Assembly (NCBI RefSeq): GCF_000376885.1
Contig: NZ_AQXR01000011.1
Span: forward strand, 124,001-188,000
DNA length: 64,000 nucleotides
Direction of reading: 5' to 3'
From: Alloscardovia criceti DSM 17774
GTDB taxonomy: Bacteria > Actinomycetota > Actinomycetes > Actinomycetales > Bifidobacteriaceae
The stretch's first letter is position 1, and each line of letters opens with the position of its first letter. The translations under genes were made by a program, and so were the position numbers. The notes under the pieces are model-generated. The model searched no databases. It was given only the letters and a program-made list of their open reading frames with translations, and was not told where the DNA came from. Shown piece after piece: positions 43,914 through 52,755 of the stretch.

Positions 43914-44798
43914 ATGACATATATTGATGTCGCACACATGGTCCAAGCTCTCCATCTCGGTTTTGATATAGATGCGATTACGCACCTGTATAGCGAGCCG
44001 ACCCTCGTCATAGACACCTCGTTCGGCGCTACCGTGGGGGTTATCGGGCATAGTCCCTTGTATGAAGCGGATTCGCGCTCGCATGTAGAACTGCTTCAGC
44101 CACATATTGCTCAGGTCATTGATGAAGCAGGGCTCCAGCCGCAGGATATCCAGCGTATCGTCGTGGGAACGGGCCCTGCGCCCTTTACAGGTTTGCGTGC
44201 CGGAATCGTGGCTGCCCGTGCCCTCGCTTTTTCGACGGGCGCAGAACTCTTGGGCATGAACGTGCTGGAAGTGCAGAGCAATTGGAATCGCTTAGAGCAG
44301 GCTAATATGTCTCAGTTTGAGCAGCCGGTGGGCACAATTATCGCACGTCACATCACGTTAGCAGTCAACGATGCGCGGCGTAAGCAGTTGTATTATGCGG
44401 CGTATGATGAAGCCGGCAATGAGCTATTGCCTATGAATATCGCCGCCGCTACTGATATTGCGCAAGAACTGCGCACAGTGTGTGATAAGCGTGGATGGTT
44501 GGATCCTGATGTGCACGTTGTAGTAGATATTATCGGGCGAGGAGCGCATAAGTATGCTTCTGCGTGGGATATGTTGCCCGTGGGGGAGATTCGTGAGGAA
44601 TCTGTGCTTCACAACGCGGGGCCGGCGGGATTGGCTATTTTTGCGGCCAGTGCTTTAGCACATCAAGCGAAGGGTGATGATGTATCCACGGATCCGCTGT
44701 ATTTGCGTCGCCCCGATGTGACCATTCCTGCACCAAATAAGCACGTGCTCGGCCAAACCTCGATTTCCATGAAGGTTGGAGAAGGCGTTGAACACTAG
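43914..44798 (+). CDS. tsaB: tRNA t6A biosynthesis protein TsaB
   Basis: 294 residues. The ASKHA fold starts at TLVIDTSFGATVGVIG near 29-45, preceded by an unusual 28-residue extension. GTGPAPFTGLRAGIVAARALAF near 85-106 is the family signature. TsaB is the scaffold partner of TsaD. The extension (MTYIDVAHMVQALHLGFDIDA) is open and begins at an ATG with only a weak ribosome site, and a later start would be compatible with the domain. rimI starts inside its 3' end. Confidence 0.92.
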   Translation: MTYIDVAHMVQALHLGFDIDAITHLYSEPTLVIDTSFGATVGVIGHSPLYEADSRSHVELLQPHIAQVIDEAGLQPQDIQRIVVGTGPAPFTGLRAGIVAARALAFSTGAELLGMNVLEVQSNWNRLEQANMSQFEQPVGTIIARHITLAVNDARRKQLYYAAYDEAGNELLPMNIAAATDIAQELRTVCDKRGWLDPDVHVVVDIIGRGAHKYASAWDMLPVGEIREESVLHNAGPAGLAIFAASALAHQAKGDDVSTDPLYLRRPDVTIPAPNKHVLGQTSISMKVGEGVEH

Positions 44799-45399
44799 AG
44801 CGGTAGAAACTGCTGGAAACCGACCACACAGCGTCGTCCTCGAAAGTCTCGAACTTCCGGCTGTGGCAGAATCGGATATCCAGACTATCACCCAGCTCGA
44901 ACGCGAATTGTTTTCAGCGGGTGCGTGGAGTGAAGATAGCATTCGTCAAGAATTCACGGCGCCTGATCGTACCTATATCGTCGCCAGAGAGGAAAGCCCG
45001 GGCACTATTGTGGGCTATGCAGGCTTATGGTTTGATGGTGTGGATGCGCAGATTATGACGGTTGGTGTGGCTACGGATTATCAAGGACAGCATATTGCCA
45101 CGCAATTAGTGCAGGCTTTGAAGAACGTAGCCAAGCAGTTGGGTGCCGAACGCGTACTGCTAGAGGTTGCAACGGATAATGCGCCGGCATTGCACGTGTA
45201 CGAGGCTGCGGGCTTCGAGCGCATGGGTATAAGAAAACGGTATTACCAGCCGGAAAATAAAGATGCGTATACCATGTCTTGTCTGCTCGATGCGCATCAG
45301 GGCTCTGAGCGTATACCTGCCGGTTTTGCTCTGCCGGACAATACTGTACACATGAAGAAAAATACGGACGATGAATCCTCATACGGAGAGAATAAATAA
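44788..45399 (+). CDS. rimI: Ribosomal protein S18-alanine N-acetyltransferase
   Basis: 203 residues, GNAT fold: acetyl-CoA loop TDYQGQHIATQLV near 95, and VLLEVATDNAPALHVYEAAGFERMGIRKRYY near 125-155, the RimI signature. It acetylates the N-terminal Ala of S18, though some homologues act on other proteins. The start is inferred as TTG at 44788, with GGAGAAGG (44778-44785) upstream; a TTG at 44776 is the other candidate. It overlaps tsaB by 11 nt and shares 1 nt with tsaD, giving the usual tsaB-rimI-tsaD order. Confidence 0.88.
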   Translation: MNTRAVETAGNRPHSVVLESLELPAVAESDIQTITQLERELFSAGAWSEDSIRQEFTAPDRTYIVAREESPGTIVGYAGLWFDGVDAQIMTVGVATDYQGQHIATQLVQALKNVAKQLGAERVLLEVATDNAPALHVYEAAGFERMGIRKRYYQPENKDAYTMSCLLDAHQGSERIPAGFALPDNTVHMKKNTDDESSYGENK

Positions 45400-46445
45400 T
45401 GAGTGAACCACTTATTTTAGGAATTGAATCCACCTGTGATGAAACCGCCGCCGCAGTGGTACGAGGCAAAACGCTGGTATCCAATGTCGTAGCATCGTCC
45501 ATGGAGGAGCATGCACGATACGGTGGCGTTATCCCTGAAATCGCTTCACGTGCCCATGCGGAAACCTTTGTACCTGTGGTGTCCAAGGCTCTTGCGGATG
45601 CGGATGTGAACTTGGAAGATATCGACGCGATAGCGGTGTCTGCAGGTCCTGGACTTGCGGGCTGCTTAGCCGTGGGCGTTTCGGGTGCTAAATCTTTGGC
45701 ATGGGCGGCGCATAAGCCTCTATATGGTATTAACCATGTGATAGGTCATGTGGCCGTCACACAGTTGCAGTTTGGTGATGTGCCAGAAAATACTTTGGCA
45801 CTCATCGTTTCTGGTGGTCACACGTCCTTGCTGAAAGTCAATGATATCGCTACTGATGTGAGCGTGGTGGGCACGACATTGGACGATGCGGCGGGCGAAT
45901 GCTTTGATAAGGTGGCGCGTTTGCTGGGGTTTCCATATCCGGGCGGACCTCATATTGACCGTCATGCTCATCTGGGCGATCCGCAGGCCTTAAAAGTGCC
46001 TCAAGGATTAGTGCAGGGCAAGGCTGCGGCAGAGCATCCCTATGATTTTAGTTTTTCTGGTGTCAAAACAGCCGTTGCGCGTTGGATTGAAAAGCAAACA
46101 GAATTGGGCAATGCCATCAATGTCGACGATGTGTGTGCAGCTTTAGCAGATTCTGTAGCTACCGTTCTTTCACGAAAAACCATGGCGGCCGCTGAAAAAT
46201 TCGGTTCGAACACGGTTATCGTGGGCGGCGGTTTTAGCGCGAACTCGCAGTTGCGTGAGGCGCTCACACAGGCGGGCCACAAGCATGGCATCGATGTGCG
46301 TATTCCAGAACTCAGATTGTGCACAGATAATGGCGCCATGGTTGCTATGCTGGGATCCAATTTGGTGGAGGCCGGTGTAAAACCATCCAGCCCGGATTTT
46401 TCGATTGATTCCTCGATGGGGTTGAATCGTATTAGCATGGATTAA
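45399..46445 (+). CDS. tsaD: tRNA t6A threonylcarbamoyltransferase TsaD
   Basis: 348 residues. IESTCDETAAAVV at the N-terminus, the metal motif HVIGH near 113-117, SGGHTSLL near 138, and a C-terminal GGFSANSQLREAL near 268 and LCTDNGAMVA near 305. It transfers the threonylcarbamoyl group to A37 of tRNA. Its ATG overlaps the rimI stop by one base (TAATG), with GGAGAG upstream. It is the last gene of the comEA-to-tsaD run. Confidence 0.97.
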   Translation: MSEPLILGIESTCDETAAAVVRGKTLVSNVVASSMEEHARYGGVIPEIASRAHAETFVPVVSKALADADVNLEDIDAIAVSAGPGLAGCLAVGVSGAKSLAWAAHKPLYGINHVIGHVAVTQLQFGDVPENTLALIVSGGHTSLLKVNDIATDVSVVGTTLDDAAGECFDKVARLLGFPYPGGPHIDRHAHLGDPQALKVPQGLVQGKAAAEHPYDFSFSGVKTAVARWIEKQTELGNAINVDDVCAALADSVATVLSRKTMAAAEKFGSNTVIVGGGFSANSQLREALTQAGHKHGIDVRIPELRLCTDNGAMVAMLGSNLVEAGVKPSSPDFSIDSSMGLNRISMD

Positions 46446-46476
46446 TTTCGTGCAATTTTCCGTGTAGCAAATACAA

Positions 46477-46504
46477 GCGCAGAACATAATAAAGTGTTCT
46501 GCGC
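46477..46504 (+). terminator. Terminator-like hairpin after tsaD
   Basis: GCGCAGAACA (46477-46486) pairs with TGTTCTGCGC (46495-46504) around 8 nt. The tail CTATTATTG is only moderately T-rich. Confidence 0.65.
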
Positions 46505-46534
46505 CTATTATTGTGGATATTTTGCATAACATAA

Positions 46535-46561
46535 CAAAAAAGCTCCCACGGTGGGGAGCTT
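46535..46561 (-). terminator. Terminator of tRNA-Arg(ACG)
   Basis: AAGCTCCC (46540-46547) and GGGAGCTT (46554-46561) pair; on the minus strand the stem is followed by T6 (46540-46535). It lies 7 nt past the tRNA 3' end. Confidence 0.85.
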
Positions 46562-46567
46562 CGCTTG

Positions 46568-46641
46568 TGCGCCGAACAGGATTCGAACCTGCAACCTTCT
46601 GATCCGTAGTCAGATGCTCTAATCCGTTGGGCTATCGGCGC
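46568..46641 (-). tRNA. tRNA-Arg (anticodon ACG)
   Basis: 74 nt on the minus strand. Acceptor GCGCCGA/TCGGCGC with discriminator A, D-arm TAGCCCAACGGATTAGAGC, anticodon stem TCTGA/TCAGA with loop CTACGGA (anticodon ACG, whose A34 is normally deaminated to inosine by TadA), and T-loop GTTCGAATC. CCA is not encoded. Confidence 0.96.
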
Positions 46642-46887
46642 AATGCTTTAAGTCTTAACTTCAAGCAACTTGTATATATTAACCACTTCCCCCCGATATG
46701 CGCAACTCGGCGTGTTGCACTTCGTAGGAAGCATAAATGAGCAAATCGTAAAACGCGTACGGTACACTGAAAAAGGAAGATAAGGACGCCATTGCGAGAC
46801 TCCTGTACTCAATGGGCGTACACCATCTCGGCAATTATTGTATTGCACAGAACAAATGAACATAGGCTAGACCAGAGTAGGAGATTC

Positions 46888-48183
46888 ATGCCTTCCCAGC
46901 ATTCCCCAAACACGACACCTCAGAAAAACAAGCAGAAAAATAATGTGCTGCACAAACTTTCACGCGCGGTGAGTATTGCGTCTTCAGATCGTGTTTCCGG
47001 ATTGATTATGCTGGCCTTCGCCATTGTCGGCTTTGCTATAGCGAATTTTCACGGCACCTTTGAAGGTTTTGAGGCACTCAAAAATACGGTGCTCACCATT
47101 CCGTTCCTCGACCTCCATTTGAGCGTCGATGCATGGGTACAAGACGGCATGCTGACCATTTTCTTCTTAGCTGTGGGTTTGGAATTAAAACAGGAAATAA
47201 CGCACGGTTCCTTATCTGATATCAAAGCTGCTGCTGTGCCGATTTTCGCAGCTATGGGGGGTATGGCAATTCCTGCCTTACTCTTTACAGGCACGATTAT
47301 GGCGTGGCCATTCTTGAGCGGATCGGACACGATTATGGCCGATGGCAAGGCATTCTCCATTGGGGAAGTGGCTCAAGGTTGGGCTGTGCCGACTGCTACA
47401 GATATCGCGTTTTCGCTGACGGTTTTGGCCATTTTTGCGCGTACCCTGCCTACGGCGCTGCGAGCTTTCTTGCTGACGCTGGCTACGGTGGATGATTTAT
47501 TGGGCATCGTTATCATCGCGATTTTCTACTCGGATTTGAACGATATCTGGTGGGTGTTGGGCATTGTCGGCGCTGCGGCGGTATGGGCGTGGAGTGTACG
47601 TCGTAAAGAAGTGCCATGGCTACTGGCGATTGTGGCCTTCCTCGCTTTGTGGTACAGCATGCATGAGCTCGGCATTCACCCAACCTTGAGTGGCGTGATT
47701 GCCGGCCTGCTGACTCCAGCAGGCGAGCTTTTCGATGAGGAAGAAAGCCGCGTGGAGCGCTATAACAATAAAATTTCGCCGTATTCTTCACTGCTTGCGC
47801 TCCCTATTTTTGCGCTATTTGCCACGGGCGTGCACTTCGACAAGCTCAGTTTCGAACTTTTCACCTCTCCGGTTGTGCTAGGTATCATCCTCGCACTCGT
47901 GATCGGTAAGCCGTTAGGCATTCTTGGCTCGACGTGGATTGCCACACATCTGTCATCGTTTACGTTGGCCGACGATTTACGTGTGCGTGATATTGTGCCA
48001 ATTTCCTTGGCATGCGGCATTGGCTTTACGGTGGCGTTCCTCATTGCTTCCCTCGCGTATGATCAGCCGCAGCTGAGCAACGAAGCCCGTTTTGGAGTAC
48101 TCATCGCTTCGCTCGTATCCGCTATCCTTGCGGCTCTTGCGTTGACTTATCAATCTCGAAGATTTGATTCCGACAAAAAGTAA
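46888..48183 (+). CDS. nhaA: Na+/H+ antiporter NhaA
   Basis: 431 residues with about twelve membrane helices. The conserved Asp pair is in LATVDDLLGI (about residue 200), and VGLELKQEI near 95 and AVPTATDIAFSL near 170 are family signatures. It exchanges external H+ for internal Na+ for pH and salt homeostasis. The first 30 residues are polar and basic. Start: ATG at 46888 with AGGAG at 46879-46883; the frame continues upstream to a TTG at 46792 that lacks a ribosome site. The 46642-46887 stretch before it holds the promoter region for the divergent tRNA and for nhaA; I see no other gene there. Confidence 0.95.
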   Translation: MPSQHSPNTTPQKNKQKNNVLHKLSRAVSIASSDRVSGLIMLAFAIVGFAIANFHGTFEGFEALKNTVLTIPFLDLHLSVDAWVQDGMLTIFFLAVGLELKQEITHGSLSDIKAAAVPIFAAMGGMAIPALLFTGTIMAWPFLSGSDTIMADGKAFSIGEVAQGWAVPTATDIAFSLTVLAIFARTLPTALRAFLLTLATVDDLLGIVIIAIFYSDLNDIWWVLGIVGAAAVWAWSVRRKEVPWLLAIVAFLALWYSMHELGIHPTLSGVIAGLLTPAGELFDEEESRVERYNNKISPYSSLLALPIFALFATGVHFDKLSFELFTSPVVLGIILALVIGKPLGILGSTWIATHLSSFTLADDLRVRDIVPISLACGIGFTVAFLIASLAYDQPQLSNEARFGVLIASLVSAILAALALTYQSRRFDSDKK

Positions 48184-48198
48184 AAGAAAGAAGTAAAC

Positions 48199-48897
48199 AT
48201 GCGTTATACCCCAGAGTTTGATGCTGATATCGAATCCATGTCAGGTGCGCAGGTGCGTGATCCAAGTGATCTGCATCGTTTGGAATTCATTCGCGAAGAA
48301 TTCCGTGTCGGTTTTAATCTCTTGCATGATCTCGGCCCAGCAATTTGCGTGTTCGGTTCAGCTAGAACTCCTGAGGGGACTCAAGAGTACGAAGACGGTA
48401 GAAAAATCGGCGAACTTCTCGCAAATAAAGGGTATGCGGTTATTACCGGTGGCGGCCCAGGATCGATGGAAGCAGCCAATCGTGGAGCGTATGAGGCTGG
48501 CGGCACATCCGTGGGTGTGGGCGTACAATTGCCCCACGAGCAGGGTATTAATCCGTATGTGAATCTATCTATGGAATGTCACTACTTCTTTACTCGAAAA
48601 ACCATGTTTATGCGCTACTCCGATGGTTTGATTGTGTTGCCCGGTGGAATGGGCACTTTGGATGAGCTTTTTGAGGCTCAAACCTTGGTGCAAACACATA
48701 AAACGCCAGCGCGCACTATCGTGCTCTATGGTTCTGCGTATTGGGGTGGTCTGCTGGATTGGCTGCGCAATACGGTCGCGCATGAAGGCAAAATCAAGTA
48801 TGAAGATTTGAATCGGTTTATCGTCACCGATGATGCCGAGGAAGCCGTACGCATCGTGACACGCAGCGTGCGTAGAGTAAAAACGCGCGAAATGTAA
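48199..48897 (+). CDS. LOG-family (TIGR00730) nucleotide phosphoribohydrolase-like protein
   Basis: 232 residues with a Rossmann-like fold. VFGSARTPEG near 52, VITGGGPGSMEAANRGA near 80-96, and PGGMGTLDELFE near 150 are the PGGxGTxxE-type LOG signatures. LOG proteins hydrolyse cytokinin riboside 5'-monophosphates or AMP-like nucleotides; in bacteria the role is often nucleotide salvage and is not settled here. It follows nhaA by 15 nt, so the two may share a transcript, and ends at a strong bidirectional terminator. Confidence 0.9.
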   Translation: MRYTPEFDADIESMSGAQVRDPSDLHRLEFIREEFRVGFNLLHDLGPAICVFGSARTPEGTQEYEDGRKIGELLANKGYAVITGGGPGSMEAANRGAYEAGGTSVGVGVQLPHEQGINPYVNLSMECHYFFTRKTMFMRYSDGLIVLPGGMGTLDELFEAQTLVQTHKTPARTIVLYGSAYWGGLLDWLRNTVAHEGKIKYEDLNRFIVTDDAEEAVRIVTRSVRRVKTREM

Positions 48898-48913
48898 AAA
48901 CTTACAGCTATAG

Positions 48914-48950
48914 AAAACGGTACTGAAACTCACATCTCAGTACCGTTTTT
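48914..48950. terminator. Bidirectional Rho-independent terminator
   Basis: AAAACGGTACTGA (48914-48926) pairs perfectly with TCAGTACCGTTTT (48937-48949), T5 on the plus side and A4 on the other, between convergent genes. Confidence 0.93.
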
Positions 48951-49018
48951 GATTGCCTTTTGATTGACCCTGCGTGATGAATATGCACAGTAAACGCGCC
49001 TAGGTCTCGAGCAAAAAG

Positions 49019-49702
49019 TTAATGTGCGATGGCGTAGAGAAGACCCGTGCCTATGGAGAGGAGGGTTGCATCATAATCCTCGCTTTGCATCAGGGCAGTA
49101 ATAATCTCACGCAGAACCACGGCTTTTTCACTACGGTCTGCAGGGTTAGGCACGCCTCCCTGATTTTTCGGAGCTGACATGGCCATAGCATCTGTGAGAA
49201 TAAGCAAACCATTCGAGCGGAGCAAACGCTGTGCGTGATCAAAAGCCGCAGTGTAATTTTCCGCTTCAGCTGCCACGACAATCAGATCATAATCGTGCGC
49301 ATTCAGTCGCTGCACAAACTGCGAGGCCTGAGCATCCACACTTCTCATCTTCGTACGTGTACTCGGCAGGGAGTCAAAAATAGTGCGCGTAGCATCAGCA
49401 GACTCTGCAGAAGAGGTGACTACTGTCAGCTGTCCTGCATTGTTCATCCCGGAAACCAAGGCAGGGATTTCGATGCCACTTTCTGATCCTAAAACTAAAA
49501 CAGTTTGCGCTTGAATGAGTCGGGCCTGAAGCGTCAGAAACTGAGCCTGCGAACTCGAAGCAATGGCCTCATTGTGAGAACCATTGAGATAAGCATTGCG
49601 CAATCTTTTGGAAGTTGCCGAATCAAAATCTGCGCTGGTTTCTTCGATGAAAGTCCATGCTTGAGCGATATGAGAGTATGTTGTGCTATTCATACGCTTC
49701 AT
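49019..49702 (-). CDS. O-methyltransferase-like SAM-dependent protein
   Basis: 227 residues resembling class I methyltransferases of the caffeoyl-CoA/catechol O-methyltransferase type (PF01596). A helical N-terminus is followed by QTVLVLGSESGIEIPALVSG (SAM loop, with SES where GTG-like glycines are common), GQLTVVTSSAE, and YDLIVVAAEAENYTAAF. The divergent SAM loop and AAEAE in place of the metal Asp leave activity uncertain. Substrate unknown. Start ATGs at 49702 and 49693 both lack a clear ribosome site; the start is 14 nt from that of the divergent ogt, so leaderless translation is possible. Convergent with the LOG-family gene. Confidence 0.7.
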   Translation of the reverse strand: MKRMNSTTYSHIAQAWTFIEETSADFDSATSKRLRNAYLNGSHNEAIASSSQAQFLTLQARLIQAQTVLVLGSESGIEIPALVSGMNNAGQLTVVTSSAESADATRTIFDSLPSTRTKMRSVDAQASQFVQRLNAHDYDLIVVAAEAENYTAAFDHAQRLLRSNGLLILTDAMAMSAPKNQGGVPNPADRSEKAVVLREIITALMQSEDYDATLLSIGTGLLYAIAH

Positions 49703-49716
49703 TGTATCTTTAATCT

Positions 49717-50082
49717 ATGAGTTCACACACGCAAGATAGCCATCTTTCTTCCGAGCAGAATTCTTCAGCAAGCTTCTCGCAGCGCGTCTATGAGGTTGTT
49801 CGGCGCATCCCTCGAGGAAAAGTTGCTACCTACGGCCAAATTGCCAGCCTTATCGGCTCTCCGAGAAGTTCGAGGTTTGTGGGTTTCGCCTTGCATTCCA
49901 ATCCTGAACCGGGCGTCATACCTTGTCATCGCGTGGTCTTTAAATCTGGAGCCTTAGCGCCAGGCTTTGCTTTTGGTGGTCCAGACCGACAGTATTTGCT
50001 TTTGAAAGAGGAAGGTGTTGCGTTTGTGGAGCACGATGGGCAGCTCAGGGCGGATTTGAAACACTGCCAGTGGCAGGCTTAG
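49717..50082 (+). CDS. ogt: Methylated-DNA-cysteine S-methyltransferase family protein (single domain)
   Basis: 121 residues containing only the C-terminal DNA-binding/active-site domain: GKVATYGQIASLIGSPRSSRFVGFAL near 40-65 and the active Cys in PCHRVV near 68-73. The Cys is kept, so it is not an ATL protein, which would have Trp or similar. The N-terminal ribonuclease-like domain of Ada/Ogt enzymes is absent. It could repair O6-alkylguanine or act as a damage sensor. There is no ribosome site, and the ATG lies 14 nt from the divergent methyltransferase start. It overlaps the convergent dprA by 38 nt. Confidence 0.85.
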   Translation: MSSHTQDSHLSSEQNSSASFSQRVYEVVRRIPRGKVATYGQIASLIGSPRSSRFVGFALHSNPEPGVIPCHRVVFKSGALAPGFAFGGPDRQYLLLKEEGVAFVEHDGQLRADLKHCQWQA

Positions 50083-51121
50083 ATGCAGCAAGTGGATCAT
50101 GAGACGCATGACACACATCGCTTAAATCCGTGGCAGACACCAGAAGCGTAGCCTTACCGTCGTAAATCAGTCGGTTACATCCCGTGTTGTGGACGGTATT
50201 AATATTTCCCGGTGCCGCTACCACGAGCCGATTAAGCTCAGCAGCCCAGGTCGCCGTATTCAAAGCCCCCGATCTTGCTTGGGCTTGCGAAATAATCACA
50301 ACCGATCCCAGGGCTGCAATTAAACGATTCCGATGCAGAAAGCGGTAGGGCTCGGGTGTCGTATTGGGTGCAAGCTCGCTGATAATAGCTCCCTGAGTTT
50401 GGATAATGCGGTCAAAGAGCGTGGAATTGCGTGCAGGACCTATATAATTCAATCCGCCTGCCATAACTGCTATGGTTTTGCCAGCATCTTCTATGCAATC
50501 GGCTGCAGCCAGAGCTCCCCAGTGTGCCGCAGCATCCGCGCCTAGTGCTCCACCAGAAATAACCGTATGCCCATGGATGGCAGCATACTTTCCGCACTGG
50601 AAGGCCACCTGACGGCCATACGCATCCACCGCTCGCGAACCCACAATGCTGATGGGCTCAGGGCAGGAGACTAAAGCGTTCATATCTCCCAAACCCCACA
50701 GACACAGTGGTGGCTGAGACTGCGTGTGCAGTGGCAAATCAAAAAGCTGCCGAGGCCAGTAGCTACTAGTGGAGTCAATAATCCAGTACCGGTAATTATT
50801 TGTGAGAGCGCTGGCTAAGGATACTAAGCTCATACGCGCGTAACCTTCGAGTGCCTGTGCCCACTGAGTGACGGATTTTTTGACCAGTCGTTCCAGCTCC
50901 TCTCCGGTATAGGCGACCATCACACATTCGATAATGTCTGAGATATCGGGAAGACAGTGACACTTTTGGTAGTGCACACTTATGTTTTGCAATCGTTGCA
51001 GCAGTGTAATAACGTCACCGCCCGCAAAGTGGGAGGCGAGAAAATACATCACCTCGTCCGAGCCTCGAGCTGCGAATGTCAATGTCGCTTTGGCTACGGC
51101 TGTATCTGTGGGCTTATCCAT
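50045..51121 (-). CDS. dprA: DNA-processing protein DprA
   Basis: 358 residues. The Rossmann core is intact: ISIVGSRAVDAYGRQVA near 165, ISGGALGADAAAHWGAL near 192, MAGGLNYIGPARN near 224, and ISELAPNTTPEPYRFLHRNRLIAAL near 245. DprA binds incoming single-stranded DNA and loads RecA. The N-terminal 140 residues are a helical region. Its ATG overlaps the comM stop by one base, so the two are coupled. Third gene of the yraN-comM-dprA operon; its 3' end overlaps the convergent ogt. Confidence 0.93.
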   Translation of the reverse strand: MDKPTDTAVAKATLTFAARGSDEVMYFLASHFAGGDVITLLQRLQNISVHYQKCHCLPDISDIIECVMVAYTGEELERLVKKSVTQWAQALEGYARMSLVSLASALTNNYRYWIIDSTSSYWPRQLFDLPLHTQSQPPLCLWGLGDMNALVSCPEPISIVGSRAVDAYGRQVAFQCGKYAAIHGHTVISGGALGADAAAHWGALAAADCIEDAGKTIAVMAGGLNYIGPARNSTLFDRIIQTQGAIISELAPNTTPEPYRFLHRNRLIAALGSVVIISQAQARSGALNTATWAAELNRLVVAAPGNINTVHNTGCNRLIYDGKATLLVSATDLSDVCHASHDPLAASKPATGSVSNPP

Positions 51122-52755
51122 TATGAAACTCCCGGAAGAAAGAGGACACGAGCATGCATAACTTCATCGATGCCGGGCTGAGCTTTTCCTAGGATATCGC
51201 TGACGGACCAGGCGATACGCAGTATTTTTGTCGCCCCGCGCATCGTTATCTCTTCGTTTTCCAGCCATTTGTTTATCTGCGAGGTGACAGTGGCGGCAGA
51301 CGCGTGCAGCAGCCAGTCGGAGCTGGCATGCGCGTTGGTAGACCAGTGCAGGCCTTGGAATCGGCGCGCTGCCCGTTCGCGAGCTAGGCGCACGTTGTCA
51401 CGCATATGTGCCGAATCCCAATGCGCATGATCACCCCATAGGGGACTATATGCATCGGAGGATGCATTTTGTGTTTTCAAAGAATGCACCGCGTTGACAT
51501 CTATTTTGATATCGATGCGATCTTGAATGGGTTTTGAAATGCGTTGGCGGTGTCGACGAATTTCAGACGGTGTGCAGGTGCACTGGCCATCTGGACTCCA
51601 GAGCAGTCCACAAGGACACGGATTTTGCGCTAAAACCAGCTGAAATTGAGCGGGATAAGACACAGATTCTTTCGCACGGGAAATCTTGATATAGCCGTCT
51701 TCTAAAGGCGTACGCAGTGCTTGAAGTACTTGCCGTTGGAATTCAGGCGCTTCATCGAGGAAAAGCACACCATGATGGGCGAGCGACATTGCGCCCGGTT
51801 TGACACCTCCAGGTGAAGAACCACCTACGAGGGCGTGGAGACTGGCATTATGATGTACGGAAATAAAGGGAGCACGCTGAGCCAGCGGCAGGCGTACATC
51901 AGCCCCTGCACAAGAGTGGATAAACGCAATTTCGCGGGCCTCATGCTCGCTAAGTTCGGGCAGGATACTGGGCAGTCGTTGTGCCAGCATGGATTTTCCA
52001 GCACCGGGAGGTCCCTGAAGAAGCAGATGATGCGCTCCGGCTGCAGCGATTTGCATACACCATTTCGCATCCTCCTGTCCGATAATATCCTGGTAGTCCA
52101 ATGCTTTCGTAGAATGGGCTTCCTTCGCGGTTAGTCCGGCCAAAGATGTGCGTGTTTGACTTTCAGTGTCTTTCGTTCTCGGAGTTCCCGAAATGGTCGA
52201 GTGTGCTGGTGGGGAGTGCTTGAGAGGGCCTACAATCTGCGGTGGTGTGCCCAACAAAGTCATGAATTCCTGAATATTATGTACCCCAATGACCTCCATA
52301 TCGGAGACGATGCGCGCTTGGCTGAGATTTGCATGAGGCAGGATAATGCGCGATATGCCTTGCGATTGGGCATACATCACGATGGGTAAAACGGCGTTTA
52401 TAGGAAGCACAGAGCCGTCGATGCCCAGCTCTCCCATGACAACGGTGTCGTCCAATAGGGAAGGGTTGACATAATCCAAAGCGCTGAGCAGGCTCGCGGC
52501 TATGCTCAAATCGTATTGCGATCCGCGCTTCGTTACCAAAGCAGGGGATAGATTCACCGTGATGCGGCCATGCGGCCATTGCATTGCAGTGTTTTTGCAG
52601 GCAGATCTCACACGTTCACGTGCTTGCAGAAGTACGCTATCTTTGCTGCCAATAATTGAAAAATGCGGCAATCCGTTAGTGATAAAACTCTGCACCGCTA
52701 CCAAATCCGTGTGCATACCATTGACGGCTACCGCCAAAATATTTCCCACATGCAT
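51121..52755 (-). CDS. comM: YifB/ComM-family Mg-chelatase-like AAA+ ATPase
   Basis: 544 residues. The N-terminal domain resembles the Lon C-terminal/ChlI-N fold (HFSIIGSKDSVLLQARERVRSA near 30). Walker A GPPGAGKS is near 244-251, Walker B LFLDEAPEF near 333, and a C-terminal Mg_chelatase_C domain follows. In competent bacteria ComM is a helicase that promotes branch migration during DNA integration. The Cys cluster CPCGLLWSPDGQCTC near 380 is usual for this family. Start at 52755 overlaps the yraN stop by one base. Confidence 0.93.
   Translation of the reverse strand: MHVGNILAVAVNGMHTDLVAVQSFITNGLPHFSIIGSKDSVLLQARERVRSACKNTAMQWPHGRITVNLSPALVTKRGSQYDLSIAASLLSALDYVNPSLLDDTVVMGELGIDGSVLPINAVLPIVMYAQSQGISRIILPHANLSQARIVSDMEVIGVHNIQEFMTLLGTPPQIVGPLKHSPPAHSTISGTPRTKDTESQTRTSLAGLTAKEAHSTKALDYQDIIGQEDAKWCMQIAAAGAHHLLLQGPPGAGKSMLAQRLPSILPELSEHEAREIAFIHSCAGADVRLPLAQRAPFISVHHNASLHALVGGSSPGGVKPGAMSLAHHGVLFLDEAPEFQRQVLQALRTPLEDGYIKISRAKESVSYPAQFQLVLAQNPCPCGLLWSPDGQCTCTPSEIRRHRQRISKPIQDRIDIKIDVNAVHSLKTQNASSDAYSPLWGDHAHWDSAHMRDNVRLARERAARRFQGLHWSTNAHASSDWLLHASAATVTSQINKWLENEEITMRGATKILRIAWSVSDILGKAQPGIDEVMHARVLFLPGVS

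Noticed and set aside
46792-46887. N-terminal extension of NhaA from a TTG
   Set aside because: No ribosome site, and the extension has no NhaA similarity; AGGAG directly precedes the ATG at 46888.
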